A stretch of 64,000 nt of DNA from Vallitalea longa (GCF_027923465.1 NZ_BRLB01000001.1:1364001-1428000), one strand, 5' to 3'; counted from the stretch's first letter, positions 29,231 to 38,523 are shown. The notes: generated from the letters alone by a model not told the origin. Program-made: numbers and translations.

Positions 29231-29647
29231 TTAAAGCTTACGCGAAATTTCTCTAGCAATGGAATCCAATTCATCTTTTTCAATCTTAATGGTTTCCCAT
29301 TTGATATTTACATCATCATTGTCGTATCTTGGTATAAGATGCATATGAAAATGAAATACTGTCTGACCAGCTGCCTTACCATTGTTTTGCAATATGTTCA
29401 GTCCATCACAATTATACATATTTTTAAGTACCTTAGCGATATGTGTCGCAAGTGCAAATAGTCTTGATGCTGATTCAGTATCTAGTTCATATATGTTTTC
29501 TATATGTTCTTTTGGAATAATCAATGTATGCCCTTTTGCTGCTGGATATGGATCAAGCACAACCTTAAATTCACTGTTTTCAAAAATAGTAGAAGAGTCC
29601 ATAGAACCGTTGGCAACATTGCAGAATAAACAATTTTGTTTAATCAT
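29231..29647 (-). CDS. HIT-family nucleotide hydrolase
   Basis: A 138-residue histidine-triad protein with the triad HFHMHLIPRY and a GHTLIIPKEH segment. A Cys pair near the N-terminus (CLFC) may join later His residues in a zinc site, as in many bacterial HIT proteins. The family cleaves or transfers nucleoside monophosphates (AMP-NH2, AP4A, AMP-lysine); the exact substrate is unknown. The start is the ATG following GGAAGGAGA by seven bases; a longer in-frame reading to 29716 lacks an RBS and adds a non-conserved leader. Confidence 0.88.
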   Translation of the reverse strand: MIKQNCLFCNVANGSMDSSTIFENSEFKVVLDPYPAAKGHTLIIPKEHIENIYELDTESASRLFALATHIAKVLKNMYNCDGLNILQNNGKAAGQTVFHFHMHLIPRYDNDDVNIKWETIKIEKDELDSIAREISRKL

Positions 29648-30011
29648 AATATCTCCTTCCCAATGCCTTATTGTCTTAATATCTAAGTATCCACATGTAA
29701 ATAGAATATTATTCATAAGACATATATCCCTCGATGAATAAAAACCCTAATTGATAAATACCAAGCCTGTATAACTATACTAAACTATATTTTAACTTTT
29801 TTCAAGGATAATTTTGTAATAATTTAATATAGGCATTTATAATCATAAAGGAATATTTATATGTTATTGTAATATATAAATATTATGTAATAAAACATAT
29901 ATATTTATAGTATTTTATTAATATTTCACCTTTAATTAATGGTTTTTAGCGATTATTTATTGTACAATTTCATTATCTCTGATACAATAATAACCATTAG
30001 GAGGTGGATAA
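29648..30011. other. 364-base intergenic region
   Basis: AT-rich gap between the HIT gene and the divergent histidine-kinase gene. Apart from the kinase promoter and its RBS, nothing recognisable was seen. Confidence 0.6.
29960..29988 (+). promoter_or_regulatory. Promoter of the orphan histidine kinase
   Basis: TTGTAC at 29960-29965, 17 bases, TACAAT at 29983-29988. A short leader runs to the AGGAGGTGG RBS. Confidence 0.6.
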
Positions 30012-30755
30012 ATGAATTATCATGAAAAAAGTATAATTGAAAATTTTTCCATATTACTTGATGATTGGTTGAATGTCTATCAACAGAGTAGAAACCCGGA
30101 AATAATTGCAAAAATAGTTCATGAAATTAAGAACCCTATTTCATTAATTAGAAGCACCCTACAACTTATAGAAGTACAGACCCCTCAAGTAAAAGAAAAT
30201 TCTCATTGGGCTTCCCTATACGAAGAACTTGATTATATATGTCTATTACTCAATGATTTCAATACATTGAATTACTCATATAATATTCAAAAAACTTGTG
30301 TAGATGTACCCTCTATACTAGAGTCAGTAACAAAAAGCTTCTATTCAAGCGCACATAATAAAAACATTAAATTGTATATCAATAAATCAGAAAACCTACC
30401 TGTCATAACTGGTGATAAAACTAGACTAAAAGAAGCTTTTATGAACTTAATTAAAAATGCTATAGAAGCAACCGATACAAATGGTATAGTTACAATTGAT
30501 ATAGACTATATGGATGCATATTTAATAATTACAATCAGCGATACTGGAACTGGCATACAGAAAGACCGCATCGATAAAATTTTCAAACCATTTGTCACCT
30601 ACAAAGAAAATGGTACAGGACTTGGGCTACCTATAGTAAAATCAATTATAGAACAACACTCCGGCAATATTCAAGTTCAAACAAAAGAAGGGGAAGGAAC
30701 ATCATTTATTTTAAACCTTCCAATTAATGCCGAGCAAGCTTTGCAAGTACAATAA
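30012..30755 (+). CDS. Soluble orphan sensor histidine kinase
   Basis: A 247-residue protein with no membrane segment. A HisKA-type dimerisation helix carries the phospho-acceptor His in KIVHEIKNPISLIRS (about residue 37). The HATPase domain has the N-box (NLIKNAIEA), DTGTGIQ and GTGLGLPIV. It lacks any PAS, HAMP or other sensor and has only about 35 residues before the His box, so its input must come from a partner or from the cytosol. The HEIKNP box is that of sporulation-type and NtrB-like kinases. A role feeding the Spo0A phosphorelay is possible but not shown. No response regulator is adjacent. Its last 45 bases overlap the convergent gene on the other strand. Confidence 0.85.
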   Translation: MNYHEKSIIENFSILLDDWLNVYQQSRNPEIIAKIVHEIKNPISLIRSTLQLIEVQTPQVKENSHWASLYEELDYICLLLNDFNTLNYSYNIQKTCVDVPSILESVTKSFYSSAHNKNIKLYINKSENLPVITGDKTRLKEAFMNLIKNAIEATDTNGIVTIDIDYMDAYLIITISDTGTGIQKDRIDKIFKPFVTYKENGTGLGLPIVKSIIEQHSGNIQVQTKEGEGTSFILNLPINAEQALQVQ

Positions 30756-31148
30756 TCTTAATAATATCAGATTTTCATTATTAATTATAACTTGAAGCAA
30801 ACAATTGACATCTTTATCCTTTATATTAGCATATATATAATTGAGTATTTCTCCATGATTACTTTCTTTAGCGAACATCTCAGATAGCCCTATTACTTCA
30901 TCATTCTCTAGTGGTTTATTAATATATTGCATACAACTTAATCGCTTATATAGATTAATTAATTCTCTGGATTGATTCAATTTCAATTTCATAATATCCT
31001 GAACAATATTCTTATTTATATGAGAGATTATATTGTTATGAATAGTTTTATATGAATTGTACAAGTTATAGGCATCGTCAATAAGATTCTCATATAACAA
31101 TAATAGTTGTTCTTTCTTTATTGATTCAGTTGAATTATTCTTCTCCAT
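30711..31148 (-). CDS. All-helical protein of unknown function
   Basis: A 145-residue protein predicted entirely helical, with heptad-like Leu/Ile spacing over four segments, suggesting a four-helix bundle (ferritin-like folds are a possibility). No metal-ligand ExxH pattern, signal or TM segment was recognised. A proper RBS (AAAGGAAG, seven bases before ATG) and an independent reading frame support it. Its 3' end overlaps the 3' end of the histidine-kinase gene by 45 bases, and no terminator lies between them. The function is unknown. Confidence 0.7.
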   Translation of the reverse strand: MEKNNSTESIKKEQLLLLYENLIDDAYNLYNSYKTIHNNIISHINKNIVQDIMKLKLNQSRELINLYKRLSCMQYINKPLENDEVIGLSEMFAKESNHGEILNYIYANIKDKDVNCLLQVIINNENLILLRLLYLQSLLGINWKV

Positions 31149-31428
31149 ATATCATCTTCCTTTGGAAAATTGTGTAAGATGAATTAAGTAATTAGCTATA
31201 TAAATATACAGTATGATTTAGTACCAATTATTTAATTCATTTTATATATATATACTCTAAACCATTGTAAAATAGTATTTTTTATTCTATTAATAGACCT
31301 CATAATCCTTAACATATCTATAATCTAATATAAAAGCCTACAACTTCATTTTGTTATATATTACCACCACAACAACTGCATATATTCTCTATCATCCTTA
31401 CATAATAATATTGGAAGGATGTGACAGT

Positions 31429-32175
31429 ATGAAAAGGAGTATTATTAAATCTAAAACTATAATATCATCACTAGTTATTATTTTATTATTAAGCTTTTGT
31501 TTATCAAACGTATCAAACGCTAAGACTCTATTATTCAAATGGACCAACGTAAAACAGATTGAGGTAACAGCTTATGAATTGAATGTAAGATTAGGTCCAA
31601 GTACTTCATATAGGAAAATCGGTATGATTTCTAGAGGAGATATAATCGATGTTCTTGGTACGCTTGGCAGTTGGTATGTAATCCATATGAAAGACGGTTC
31701 TGTAGGTGTAATTTCAAGTACTTATACTCGCGTTTATTCTTATTATAATCCTGCACCCACTACAAAAGAACCTGATAAATACAGTGGTAATCTATCCCCT
31801 GAAGAAACTTTAATGATTAATCTAGTTAATGCTGAACGAAAAAGTGCAGGTCTACCTGCATACAAGTTAGATATGGAACTTATGAGAGTGGCTAGAATAA
31901 AAGCAGAAGACATCTCAACAAATAAGTATTTTAGTCATGATTCCCCTATTTACGGCTCTCCTTTCAAAATGCTGTCAGATTTTTCTGTGGACTATAAAAT
32001 GGCCGCAGAAAATATTGCTGGAGATACAACCGTTGAAACTGCACAACAATCTCTAATGAATAGCTCTTCCCATAAATCTAATATACTAAGCACTGATTAT
32101 AATTATATAGGTATAGGTATAGTCGATGACTCTAGATATGGTAAAGTATTTGTTCAAATGTTTATCCAAAAATAA
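31429..32175 (+). CDS. Secreted SH3b-CAP (SCP/PR1) domain protein
   Basis: A 248-residue exported protein. A signal peptide (SLVIILLLSFCLSNVSNA) precedes a bacterial SH3 domain (YELNVRLGPSTSYRKIG...WYVIHMKDGSVGVI), which usually binds peptidoglycan. A Pro/Thr linker leads to a C-terminal CAP domain like that of B. subtilis YkwD (EETLMINLVNAERKSAGL, YFSHDSPIYGSPF, AAENIAGD, IGIGIV). CAP domains of this group occur in spore and surface proteins; their activity is unsettled. The ATG is chosen because GGAAGG lies upstream and the signal peptide starts properly there. An in-frame ATG 26 codons earlier would give an improbable leader. Confidence 0.87.
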   Translation: MKRSIIKSKTIISSLVIILLLSFCLSNVSNAKTLLFKWTNVKQIEVTAYELNVRLGPSTSYRKIGMISRGDIIDVLGTLGSWYVIHMKDGSVGVISSTYTRVYSYYNPAPTTKEPDKYSGNLSPEETLMINLVNAERKSAGLPAYKLDMELMRVARIKAEDISTNKYFSHDSPIYGSPFKMLSDFSVDYKMAAENIAGDTTVETAQQSLMNSSSHKSNILSTDYNYIGIGIVDDSRYGKVFVQMFIQK

Positions 32176-32187
32176 ACGAAATTATTA

Positions 32188-32241
32188 AAGGTGAATATAG
32201 GCTTATTCTTCTAATGAGAAACAGCCAATAATATTCACCTT
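32188..32241. terminator. Bidirectional terminator between the CAP gene and the flavodoxin-SCP2 gene
   Basis: An 11-bp perfect stem AAGGTGAATAT/ATATTCACCTT with a long 32-base loop between convergent genes. Confidence 0.7.
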
Positions 32242-32246
32242 ATTTA

Positions 32247-33275
32247 TTAGAAATCAGTAAACTTGAATATATTATCGAATTCATATAATAATGTAAAATT
32301 ACCTTTTGCTTTTAATTTCCCTGTTAAGAAACCTCTTTGAACAGTTAATTTCCCTTTAATTATCTCGTCTAACGTATTAGCTTCAACATTGATTATTACA
32401 TCTGCTTTGACATCAGTTCCTATGAATCCTGCTAATTTTTTATCTTTTACTTTCAAGATTATATCTTTATTCTTTTGGTTTATTATAATGATGTTATATG
32501 TACAAGTAAATGAAGAATCCTCACAGATGAATGCTTCTAAAAATCTATCTATGTATTTATTTCCGGATAGATTGGTATTCTTATTGAGCTGCTGTTTCAG
32601 AAAATCTGATATCTCCTCAATATCCTGTCTTTGTTCTACGATATATGGATCTTCCTCAATTATTTTTGCTTTAGTTTTAGTATCTCCTACATATTCGTCA
32701 ATGATATTCATTTTAGCGAATACATCATCATCTATATGCTGATCAATCACAGGTTTTGAAAAATTCTCTGTTCCTGTTGGCAATACGTTTCTTTTCTGTC
32801 TGATAATCCTATAGAAATCTTCTGTTTTTTTATCTATAACAGATATTATTTCCTCGTTAGTTTCCAACTCAACAAATCTATCTATTTTGCCACAGACATT
32901 GACACCTTCTAATCCACCTAGCATATCCCAACATTTAAGTATATAGTTAGAAGCATCTCTGTCACCATTTGTTTTAGTCAATATTACTGACATTAAATAT
33001 TTATCATTAAAATATTGGTTGTTATAAGCATAACATTGATCAAGAAAAGTCTGCATTCTGCCTCCTATTCCCATCCATTCTACAGTTGTCGCTAAAACAA
33101 CTCCTTTTGTTGATTGAAGTTCATTTGTAATTTCTTCTGTTATGTCAGTGTTTTCAAGGTTATATTGTTTAACTTCTACTTCTAATTCGTTAAGTACAGT
33201 ATGTATTCTTTTTACCGCAGCTAATGATAAGTCATCAGCTAATCCACTACCTCCATAAATAATTAATATCTTCAT
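32247..33275 (-). CDS. Flavodoxin-fold FMN reductase fused to an SCP2-like domain
   Basis: A 342-residue protein. Residues 1-160 are a flavodoxin-like/NAD(P)H FMN-reductase fold (MKILIIYGGSGLADD, then GVVLATTVEWMGIGGRMQTF for flavin contact). After a linker rich in charged residues, the C-terminal 100 or so residues resemble an SCP2 sterol-carrier domain (ADVIINVEANTLDEIIKGKL, GFLTGKLKAKGNFTLL). SCP2 folds bind lipids, so the fusion could act on a hydrophobic or quinone-like substrate; that is inference. The start is the ATG with GGGAGG four bases upstream; ten earlier codons would include that RBS. Confidence 0.75.
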   Translation of the reverse strand: MKILIIYGGSGLADDLSLAAVKRIHTVLNELEVEVKQYNLENTDITEEITNELQSTKGVVLATTVEWMGIGGRMQTFLDQCYAYNNQYFNDKYLMSVILTKTNGDRDASNYILKCWDMLGGLEGVNVCGKIDRFVELETNEEIISVIDKKTEDFYRIIRQKRNVLPTGTENFSKPVIDQHIDDDVFAKMNIIDEYVGDTKTKAKIIEEDPYIVEQRQDIEEISDFLKQQLNKNTNLSGNKYIDRFLEAFICEDSSFTCTYNIIIINQKNKDIILKVKDKKLAGFIGTDVKADVIINVEANTLDEIIKGKLTVQRGFLTGKLKAKGNFTLLYEFDNIFKFTDF

Positions 33276-33332
33276 ATGTCCTCCCTTTAAGTAATTAGGG
33301 GACATATAAGATTAATGCCCCCCTTGTTATTT

Positions 33333-34091
33333 TCAATCAATATACTTACTAATCTTGTAGGAATAATAATCTTTCACATCTATTATATCCCAAGTAGTGT
33401 AGAAAAACCTTTTCTTAATTCTCATATTAATAATATCTTTACATCTCATATCTGAAGCTAGAGAATTTTCTACTTTTATTTTAATATAACTATTAGCAGA
33501 ATTCAATTTAGATTTTTTTAGAATTATTATTCCGCCTATTTTGTCTATTATTTCAAAATGACCTTGTTCATACATTTCTCTCTTTGAAACTTCCTTGGCC
33601 TTTTTTCTTTTTTTGTAACAATTCATGTCAATTATCATAGGATTAAAACTTAGTACACATGCTTCGGTATATTTTTGTATTTTTCTAAGTATATAGTATA
33701 CCCTTAATATCTCATCAACATTGGCTGAAAAGTTTTTTCTATACGATTTGTATAAATCAATGCCATGAGACTCATTAATATACTCCATAAATGCGCTTAG
33801 CTCATTAAGAACTATTTTAATTTCTTTTTCTGTAAGTGTCAAACTATAGCTTGGCATAAATAACAATAAAAATTTATTATAAAAATCTTCTTCAAGAGTA
33901 GATACAAGACAATTTTTATAGAATTTGTTACAATAGTTATTAATTAACTTAAACATCTTTTCTCTGTCTGTTCCTATTTGGTTTTCCCTGCTAAAAGAAT
34001 CATTATGATAGGCATTTAGTACATCCAATATCTCTTTATCATCGTATAGGACATTAGCTTCGTTTTGTACAATTTCCTTACTAAAAAACAT
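33333..34091 (-). CDS. Protein of unknown function, 252 residues
   Basis: Not recognised. The first 170 residues look helical and soluble, with no TM or signal segment. A basic stretch (CYKKRKKAKEVSKREM) precedes a beta-rich C-terminal part (FEIIDKIGGIIILKKSKLN). The RBS GGTGG before ATG supports expression. It sits between the rhomboid protease gene and the flavodoxin-SCP2 gene, all minus strand with small gaps (57 and 91 bases), so co-transcription is possible. A short imperfect hairpin (33297-33324) follows its stop. Confidence 0.65.
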   Translation of the reverse strand: MFFSKEIVQNEANVLYDDKEILDVLNAYHNDSFSRENQIGTDREKMFKLINNYCNKFYKNCLVSTLEEDFYNKFLLLFMPSYSLTLTEKEIKIVLNELSAFMEYINESHGIDLYKSYRKNFSANVDEILRVYYILRKIQKYTEACVLSFNPMIIDMNCYKKRKKAKEVSKREMYEQGHFEIIDKIGGIIILKKSKLNSANSYIKIKVENSLASDMRCKDIINMRIKKRFFYTTWDIIDVKDYYSYKISKYID

Positions 34092-34182
34092 AAATTCACC
34101 ACCGCAAAAAGTTATTTATTGATAATTCTATTTTTCTCTTTGCAGGGTTCTTTTATGCATATCTTGCGTTAAATATTAATTT

Positions 34183-35229
34183 TTATTTTTCTAGGCCTTT
34201 GTTTGTAAGCGAATATAAGAACGCTATTAATCCTCCACTTACAAAGCCTCCCAAATGTGCTATATTACTAATTGATGAGTCCATGAATCCAAATGCTATA
34301 CCCGCTATCAACATAATCAATATTGTGTAGTAACTAAGTCCTCCCACTTCTCTTTTATATATTCTAGAATACACTAGAATTGCTCCTAGTATACCATAAA
34401 TAGCACCTGAAGCACCTGCTGAGATTACTGCTCTATTATTCAGTAAATCAACAGTAATACTAATTAGTCCTCCTAATATACCTGACATCATATATAATAA
34501 GAGATATTTCCATTTCTTCATGTACCTTTCCATTCTAGTTCCAAATATATATAATGCGAAACAGTTAAATATTAAATGAGATATTCCTATATGAATAAAC
34601 ATTGAAGTAATTATCCTGTAATACTCGCCTTTTATAAAAACGGAATAAGAATCTACTGATCCAAAACGAATCAAGTTATATATATCAGTAGAGCCACCGT
34701 TTATTTCCATATATATCCATACCAAAACATTTATTGCGATAAAAATATATGTCAAATATGGTTTATCATTGTTTTTTTGCACTTTTTTTATCTTATATCC
34801 ATTATTATTATCTTTTAATATCTTTTTAAGATTTTTTTGTATACCAATAACATCGTTCATTTGCATACTAGGGATAATAAGTTTTTCTTCATTATTATCT
34901 ATAATCCAATTGACATCTATAATGTGTTCTTCAAAGTCAGGTGTATAATTAATATCATCATAAATATTAGATGAATCATCAGTTATTAATAAATTCAATA
35001 TTATAATTTTATTGGCATTAATATTATTGAGTTGTTTGTCAACCCTGCTTCTAAATTGGTCAATCCTATCCTTACTATATGTATAAGGATTATTCATGGT
35101 TACTATATTTATAAGATATAAATTACTATGGCTGTAAGTTGAATAAGTCTTAATGTCATTAGTATTCGTTTGAATAATTTGATAATTGTAGTTATCAAAT
35201 AAATTACATATTTTTTCAAATGTATTCAT
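34183..35229 (-). CDS. Rhomboid-family intramembrane serine protease
   Basis: A 348-residue membrane protease. The N-terminal 160 residues are a cytosolic domain of unknown role. Then come about seven TM helices with the rhomboid landmarks: HIGISHLIFNCFALYIFG (oxyanion/HxxxN region), catalytic Ser in GASGAIYG and catalytic His in AHLGGFVSGG. The family cleaves substrates within the membrane. The large soluble N-domain with a TM core matches the YqgP-type layout of Firmicutes. RBS GGGTGG before ATG 35229. The natural substrate is unknown. Confidence 0.88.
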   Translation of the reverse strand: MNTFEKICNLFDNYNYQIIQTNTNDIKTYSTYSHSNLYLINIVTMNNPYTYSKDRIDQFRSRVDKQLNNINANKIIILNLLITDDSSNIYDDINYTPDFEEHIIDVNWIIDNNEEKLIIPSMQMNDVIGIQKNLKKILKDNNNGYKIKKVQKNNDKPYLTYIFIAINVLVWIYMEINGGSTDIYNLIRFGSVDSYSVFIKGEYYRIITSMFIHIGISHLIFNCFALYIFGTRMERYMKKWKYLLLYMMSGILGGLISITVDLLNNRAVISAGASGAIYGILGAILVYSRIYKREVGGLSYYTILIMLIAGIAFGFMDSSISNIAHLGGFVSGGLIAFLYSLTNKGLEK

Positions 35230-35422
35230 TTTGTGACCACCCTATAAAGTATTGTTTTTATTATTATTGTATCTATTATAATAAATAAGTCAACCATTAT
35301 TTGTTATTTTGCTATCTATTCACTTTCCTACTCAATTCCTGTATTGGAAATTAAGTAATTAAAAGCATGTAAATCTTTATAAAATTAATTCTGCATTAGC
35401 TTGTATTTCTTTATATAAAACA

Positions 35423-35449
35423 AAACACCAGCCATTACGGCTGGTGTTT
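35423..35449 (-). terminator. Intrinsic terminator of the por operon
   Basis: An 11-bp perfect GC-rich stem AAACACCAGCC/GGCTGGTGTTT with a five-base loop, followed by T-rich sequence on the minus strand. Confidence 0.88.
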
Positions 35450-35473
35450 AATTATATAATAAGTGAGAACTTC

Positions 35474-36406
35474 TTAAGCTTCTTCTCCACAAAGTCTTAA
35501 TAATTTTTCCCATCTTTCGTCAATTACTTGTTGGATTTCAGCTATAACTTCTGGATTCTTAGCTACATGCTTGAATCTTCCTTGAGCTTCTAACCAATCA
35601 CTAATAGGACGTTTTTTCTTAGGTTTGTAAGTTAACTTGTACTCACCATTAACTACTTCATATAATGGCCAGAAGCAAGTATCTACAGCGATTTCACAGA
35701 TTTCCATTAATTTACTTGTTTCGTATCTCCATCCACGTGGACATGGAGCTAATACGTTAAGGAATGCTGGTCCTTCAGTATAGATAGCTTTTTCAGCTTT
35801 TTCATATAAATCTTTGAAATTTTTGAAAGGAGCTGATTGAGCAATATATGGAATACCATGTGCAATCATAATTTTTGTTAAATCTTTTCTATATTGTTGC
35901 TTACCTGGTACAACTTTACCTGCTGGTGAAGTTGTTGTATCAGCATATTTTGGAGTAGCTGATGATCTTTGGATACCAGTATTCATGTAAGCTCCATTGT
36001 CATAACATACGTAAACCATGTCATGACCTCTTTCCATAGCACCTGATAATGCTTGGATTCCGATATCGTATGTTCCACCGTCTCCACCAAAAGCTATGAA
36101 TTTATAAGTATCATCTAATTTACCTTGTTTTTTAAGTGATGCGTAAGCAGCTTCTACTCCAGCAACTGTTGATGCTGCGTTTTCAAAAGCTGAGTGGATG
36201 AAAGAATCTTTCCAAGCTGTAAAAGGATAAAGGAATGTAGAAACCTCTAAACATCCAGTTGCAGATCCGATTACTGCATGATCTTCTTCTTTTAATGCTC
36301 TAAGGACTGTACGTACTACTACAGGAGCACCACATCCAGCACACATTCTATGTCCACCAGTTAATCTTTCTGGTTTTTGTGTTGTTTCTTTTAAATTATA
36401 TGCCAT
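35474..36406 (-). CDS. porB: Pyruvate:ferredoxin oxidoreductase, beta subunit
   Basis: A 310-residue TPP- and [4Fe-4S]-binding subunit. It has the CxxC cluster ligands in RMCAGCGAPVV with further Cys (ATGCLEV and a later CPRGW). The TPP/Mg motif is in GGDGGTYDIG...YVCYDNGAYMNTG. It is the last gene of a porG-porD-porA-porB operon encoding the heterotetrameric enzyme that oxidises pyruvate plus CoA to acetyl-CoA and CO2, passing electrons to ferredoxin. Many Clostridia use a single fused chain instead; the four-chain form is the archaeal/Thermotoga-like arrangement. A 2-ketoisovalerate or other 2-oxoacid specificity cannot be ruled out. Confidence 0.92.
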   Translation of the reverse strand: MAYNLKETTQKPERLTGGHRMCAGCGAPVVVRTVLRALKEEDHAVIGSATGCLEVSTFLYPFTAWKDSFIHSAFENAASTVAGVEAAYASLKKQGKLDDTYKFIAFGGDGGTYDIGIQALSGAMERGHDMVYVCYDNGAYMNTGIQRSSATPKYADTTTSPAGKVVPGKQQYRKDLTKIMIAHGIPYIAQSAPFKNFKDLYEKAEKAIYTEGPAFLNVLAPCPRGWRYETSKLMEICEIAVDTCFWPLYEVVNGEYKLTYKPKKKRPISDWLEAQGRFKHVAKNPEVIAEIQQVIDERWEKLLRLCGEEA

Positions 36407-36429
36407 CTTCTATTTCACCTCCAATTATT

Positions 36430-37614
36430 CTAAGCTTCTTTTACGCCTAAGTAACGATATGGATCGTTAACTTTGTTTTCATTGACAATTTCTGTTAAAT
36501 CAGCATAAACTTTTTCTATATCATTTGTCTTAACGTCACGTCCACCTAAACCATAGATGTAGTTTACTGCTAAAGGTTTGTGTTCTCCATAGTATAATGC
36601 ACCAACTGTTTCAGTGAAAAGAGGAGCACCAGTTCCGTTGAAAGAATCACATTTATCTAAGATAGCTACTGCTTTTAATTTGCTAAGAGCTGCTGCTAAT
36701 TCTTCTGCTGGGAATGGACGGAATACTCTAATCTTAACTAAACCAACTTTTTCGCCTTTAGCTCTAAGTTCGTCTACTACGTATTTAGATGTTCCTGCTG
36801 TAGAACCAATTACAACAATTGCTCTTTCAGCATCTTCCATTTTATATTCTTCAAATAAACCGTATTCTCTACCAGTTAATTTTGCAAATTCTGCAGATAC
36901 TTCTAAGATTGCTTGCTTAGCATTTCTCATACTTTCTGCTTGTTGACGTTTGTGTTCGAAATAATGAGTAGTTACAGCTAATGGTCCAATAGCTATATTT
37001 TCATCTTTATTTAATAAATAATGATTTGGTTTGTAAGGACCAACAAATTCTTTAACCTTATCATCTTCAATAAGCTCAATATTTTCAACAGCATGAGAAG
37101 TAATAAATCCATCATAACAGTTCATTACTGGAAGTTGAACATCTTCAGCTTCACTAATTCTAACTGCCATAATACAGTTATCATAAGCTTCTTGGTTGTT
37201 TTCTCCATATATTTGAATCCATCCTGAATCTCTAGCACCCATAGAGTCTGAATGATCATTATGTATGTTAATAGGACCTGATAATGCACGGTTAACTAAT
37301 GATAATACCATTGGTAATTTACATGATGCAGCAATGTATAACATTTCCCACATTAATGCTAAACCATTAGCTGATGTTGCTGTCATTGTTCTTGCACCTG
37401 CAGTTCCTGCACCGATACAAGCTGACATAGCTGAATGTTCTGATTCTACAGGAACGAATTCTGTATCAACTTGACCATTAGCAACAAATGCTGAGAAGTA
37501 TTGAGGTACTTCTGTTGATGGAGTAATTGGGAATGCTGCTACTACATCAGGATTAATTTGTCTCATTGCAATGGCTACAGCCTCGTTACCTGATAATTTA
37601 TCGCGAATTGCCAT
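36430..37614 (-). CDS. porA: Pyruvate:ferredoxin oxidoreductase, alpha subunit
   Basis: A 394-residue subunit with the pyrimidine-binding domain of the TPP enzyme: GNEAVAIAMRQINPDVVAAFPITPSTEVP, EHSAMSACIGAGTAGARTMTA and the central transketolase-like fold. A C-terminal domain includes VGLVKIRVFRPFPAEEL. Length and order match PorA. RBS GGAGGG before ATG. It lies 22 bases after porD and 23 before porB. Codon use is strongly biased, in keeping with a highly expressed core enzyme. Confidence 0.93.
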   Translation of the reverse strand: MAIRDKLSGNEAVAIAMRQINPDVVAAFPITPSTEVPQYFSAFVANGQVDTEFVPVESEHSAMSACIGAGTAGARTMTATSANGLALMWEMLYIAASCKLPMVLSLVNRALSGPINIHNDHSDSMGARDSGWIQIYGENNQEAYDNCIMAVRISEAEDVQLPVMNCYDGFITSHAVENIELIEDDKVKEFVGPYKPNHYLLNKDENIAIGPLAVTTHYFEHKRQQAESMRNAKQAILEVSAEFAKLTGREYGLFEEYKMEDAERAIVVIGSTAGTSKYVVDELRAKGEKVGLVKIRVFRPFPAEELAAALSKLKAVAILDKCDSFNGTGAPLFTETVGALYYGEHKPLAVNYIYGLGGRDVKTNDIEKVYADLTEIVNENKVNDPYRYLGVKEA

Positions 37615-37636
37615 ATCTTCATTTCCCTCCTATCTA

Positions 37637-37948
37637 TTATTCACATTCTGGAACAAAATCGAATGCACCGAAAGGACAAGTTTTAACACAAACTCCACAA
37701 CCTTTACAGTGGTCATAATCTATTCCAGTCATTTTCTTATCTTTAATTATAATTGATGCGTCTGGACATACTGGGTAGCATAATAAACATTGTTTACATT
37801 TATCTGCATTCCAGATTGGTCTCATAGCTCTCCAGTCACCTGTTTTAAAATAATTAGCGTTTCCTGACTCAGTTACAATACCACCTGGAGTAGTATCTTG
37901 CCAAGGCGTATAAGCTGGTACTATATCATGTTCGAATTTTTTACTCAT
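37637..37948 (-). CDS. porD: Pyruvate:ferredoxin oxidoreductase, delta subunit (two [4Fe-4S] clusters)
   Basis: A 103-residue ferredoxin-like subunit carrying two CxxCxxCxxxCP motifs (CKQCLLCYPVCPD and CKGCGVCVKTCPF). These pass electrons from the TPP site to free ferredoxin. The start overlaps the porG stop by four bases (ATGA), showing translational coupling. Confidence 0.94.
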   Translation of the reverse strand: MSKKFEHDIVPAYTPWQDTTPGGIVTESGNANYFKTGDWRAMRPIWNADKCKQCLLCYPVCPDASIIIKDKKMTGIDYDHCKGCGVCVKTCPFGAFDFVPECE

Positions 37949-38523
37949 GCACCTTTCACCTCCGAAAGTGATTTCTTTAATGCTTCCATATTAGGAGCAA
38001 TTACATGTGGTTTACTAGCAAATTTATGATGGAAAGATTTTTCCATTGATTCAATCAATGTATCTTCATGCATAATGTTTGCCACTTTTACTACTGCTGC
38101 AAGCATAGGTGTATTAGGGAAATATCTTCCAAGAGTTGCCATAGAAATTTCTCTAGCATCAATTGTATATATTCCACCTTTGTAACCTTTTAACTTGGAT
38201 TTTATTTCATCTGGTGTCTTAGATGTATTAATAATGATACCACCAGTTTCTTTTAAACCAGCAGTTACATCAACTACATCAATTAATGTTTCGTCTACTA
38301 CTACTACATAATCAGGTTCGTAGATGTTTGAATGAATTGGACATCTTTCGTCACTAATACGATTGTAAGCAGTAATAGGTGCTCCCATACGTTCTGGACC
38401 GTATTCTGGGAAGCCTTGGATGAATTTTCCTGTGTCGAACGCAGCCTCAGCCAACAATAATGATGCAGTTTTAGCACCTTGTCCGCCTCGACCATGCCAA
38501 CGAATCTCTAACATATTACCCAT
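37945..38523 (-). CDS. porG: Pyruvate:ferredoxin oxidoreductase, gamma subunit
   Basis: A 192-residue subunit beginning MGNMLEIRWHGRGGQGAKTAS, the standard signature of 2-oxoacid:acceptor oxidoreductase gamma chains, with the CoA-side motif FPEYGPERMGAP. It is the first gene of the operon. The ATG at 38523 is preferred because GGAGGG lies nine bases upstream; an in-frame TTG two codons earlier would be too close. A promoter with an unusual palindrome lies about 60 bases upstream. Confidence 0.93.
   Translation of the reverse strand: MGNMLEIRWHGRGGQGAKTASLLLAEAAFDTGKFIQGFPEYGPERMGAPITAYNRISDERCPIHSNIYEPDYVVVVDETLIDVVDVTAGLKETGGIIINTSKTPDEIKSKLKGYKGGIYTIDAREISMATLGRYFPNTPMLAAVVKVANIMHEDTLIESMEKSFHHKFASKPHVIAPNMEALKKSLSEVKGA

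Noticed and set aside
38304-38495. 63-codon open frame inside porG
   Set aside because: Same strand, different frame within a conserved gene, no RBS; a shadow frame.
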